Below, one piece after another: positions 63,913 through 64,000 of a stretch of 64,000 nucleotides of DNA. This DNA is from Pterois miles. Lineage: Eukaryota; Chordata; Actinopteri; Perciformes; Scorpaenidae. The notes beneath the pieces are model-generated. The model made no database searches, was not told the origin of the DNA, and saw nothing but the letters and a program-made list of their open reading frames with translations. The stretch lies in NCBI GenBank assembly GCA_947000775.1, contig CAMQGK010000149.1:569001-633000 (forward strand), given 5' to 3'. Within the stretch, counting starts at the first letter, position 1. Each line of letters begins with the position of its first letter. The translations under genes and the position numbers were made by a program.

Positions 63913-64000
63913 CTTGGAGTGTTCCAACCCTCTTGTGGTTTATGGGCACAAGGAGGGGGGAATGCAGAGGGGCACAGTTCTAAGAGCTGAAGCACCCCGA

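Overview
This window is eukaryotic and almost certainly from a teleost fish. It has spliced genes with GT-AG introns, intronless high choriolytic (hatching) enzyme sequences, tRNA-derived SINEs with A and B boxes, dinucleotide microsatellites, and fish-type LINEs (RTE/Rex3-like, L2, CR1/Rex1-like, R2/R4-like), Tc1-like and hAT elements, and a Gypsy-type element with the unusual Gmr1 gene order. There are no bacterial operons, CRISPR arrays or rRNA genes. The one apparently intact gene is a seven-exon bphl (biphenyl hydrolase-like / valacyclovir hydrolase) on the minus strand at 27473-32395. All its splice sites are usable, the phases join, and a Ser/Asp/His triad is present.

Layout. 0-7 kb: LINE fragments, then a decayed Gmr1-like LTR retrotransposon (PR-INT-RT-RNaseH, integrase before reverse transcriptase). 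7-11 kb: a SAMD3-like gene fragment with an intact small intron, then an RTE LINE bounded by a perfect 17-bp target-site duplication. 11-16 kb: hatching-enzyme pseudogene A fused head-to-head to a Rex3-like LINE, a SINE, and an R2/R4-like LINE. 16-27 kb: further LINE debris, hatching-enzyme pseudogene B broken by a hAT element that itself carries a SINE, and an inverted partner of the 0.8-2.2 kb block. 27-32 kb: bphl. 33-37 kb: an LTR candidate, opposed Rex3-like fragments and a hAT end. 37.3-43.4 kb: a strange G/T-rich, C-poor tract in which recognisable repeats have lost mainly C residues. 43.4-46.7 kb: hatching-enzyme pseudogene C and inverted partners of the 7-15 kb blocks. 47-64 kb: a rearranged second bphl locus inside a large inverted duplication, split by several solo LTRs and a nearly complete L2 LINE.

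Main reading. The window is a hotspot of inverted duplication. The second bphl locus looks like a duplicate gene in which the stretch from intron 5 to intron 1 was inverted, leaving exons 6-7 on the minus strand at 48.8-49.1 kb, exons 4-5 on the plus strand at 53.3-53.7 kb, and an extra inverted copy of exon 7 plus downstream flank at 57.1-63.9 kb. The three hatching-enzyme copies are all dead, by different active-site and frame lesions; A and C share the same lesions and the same antisense-LINE leader. No new defence or metabolic system is visible. The notable items are the inversion structure, the chimeric LINE/hatching-enzyme ORF, an unidentified membrane-protein exon inside bphl intron 1, the repeated insertion of ~60-80 bp retroposon tails, and the C-depleted tract, which may be an assembly defect.
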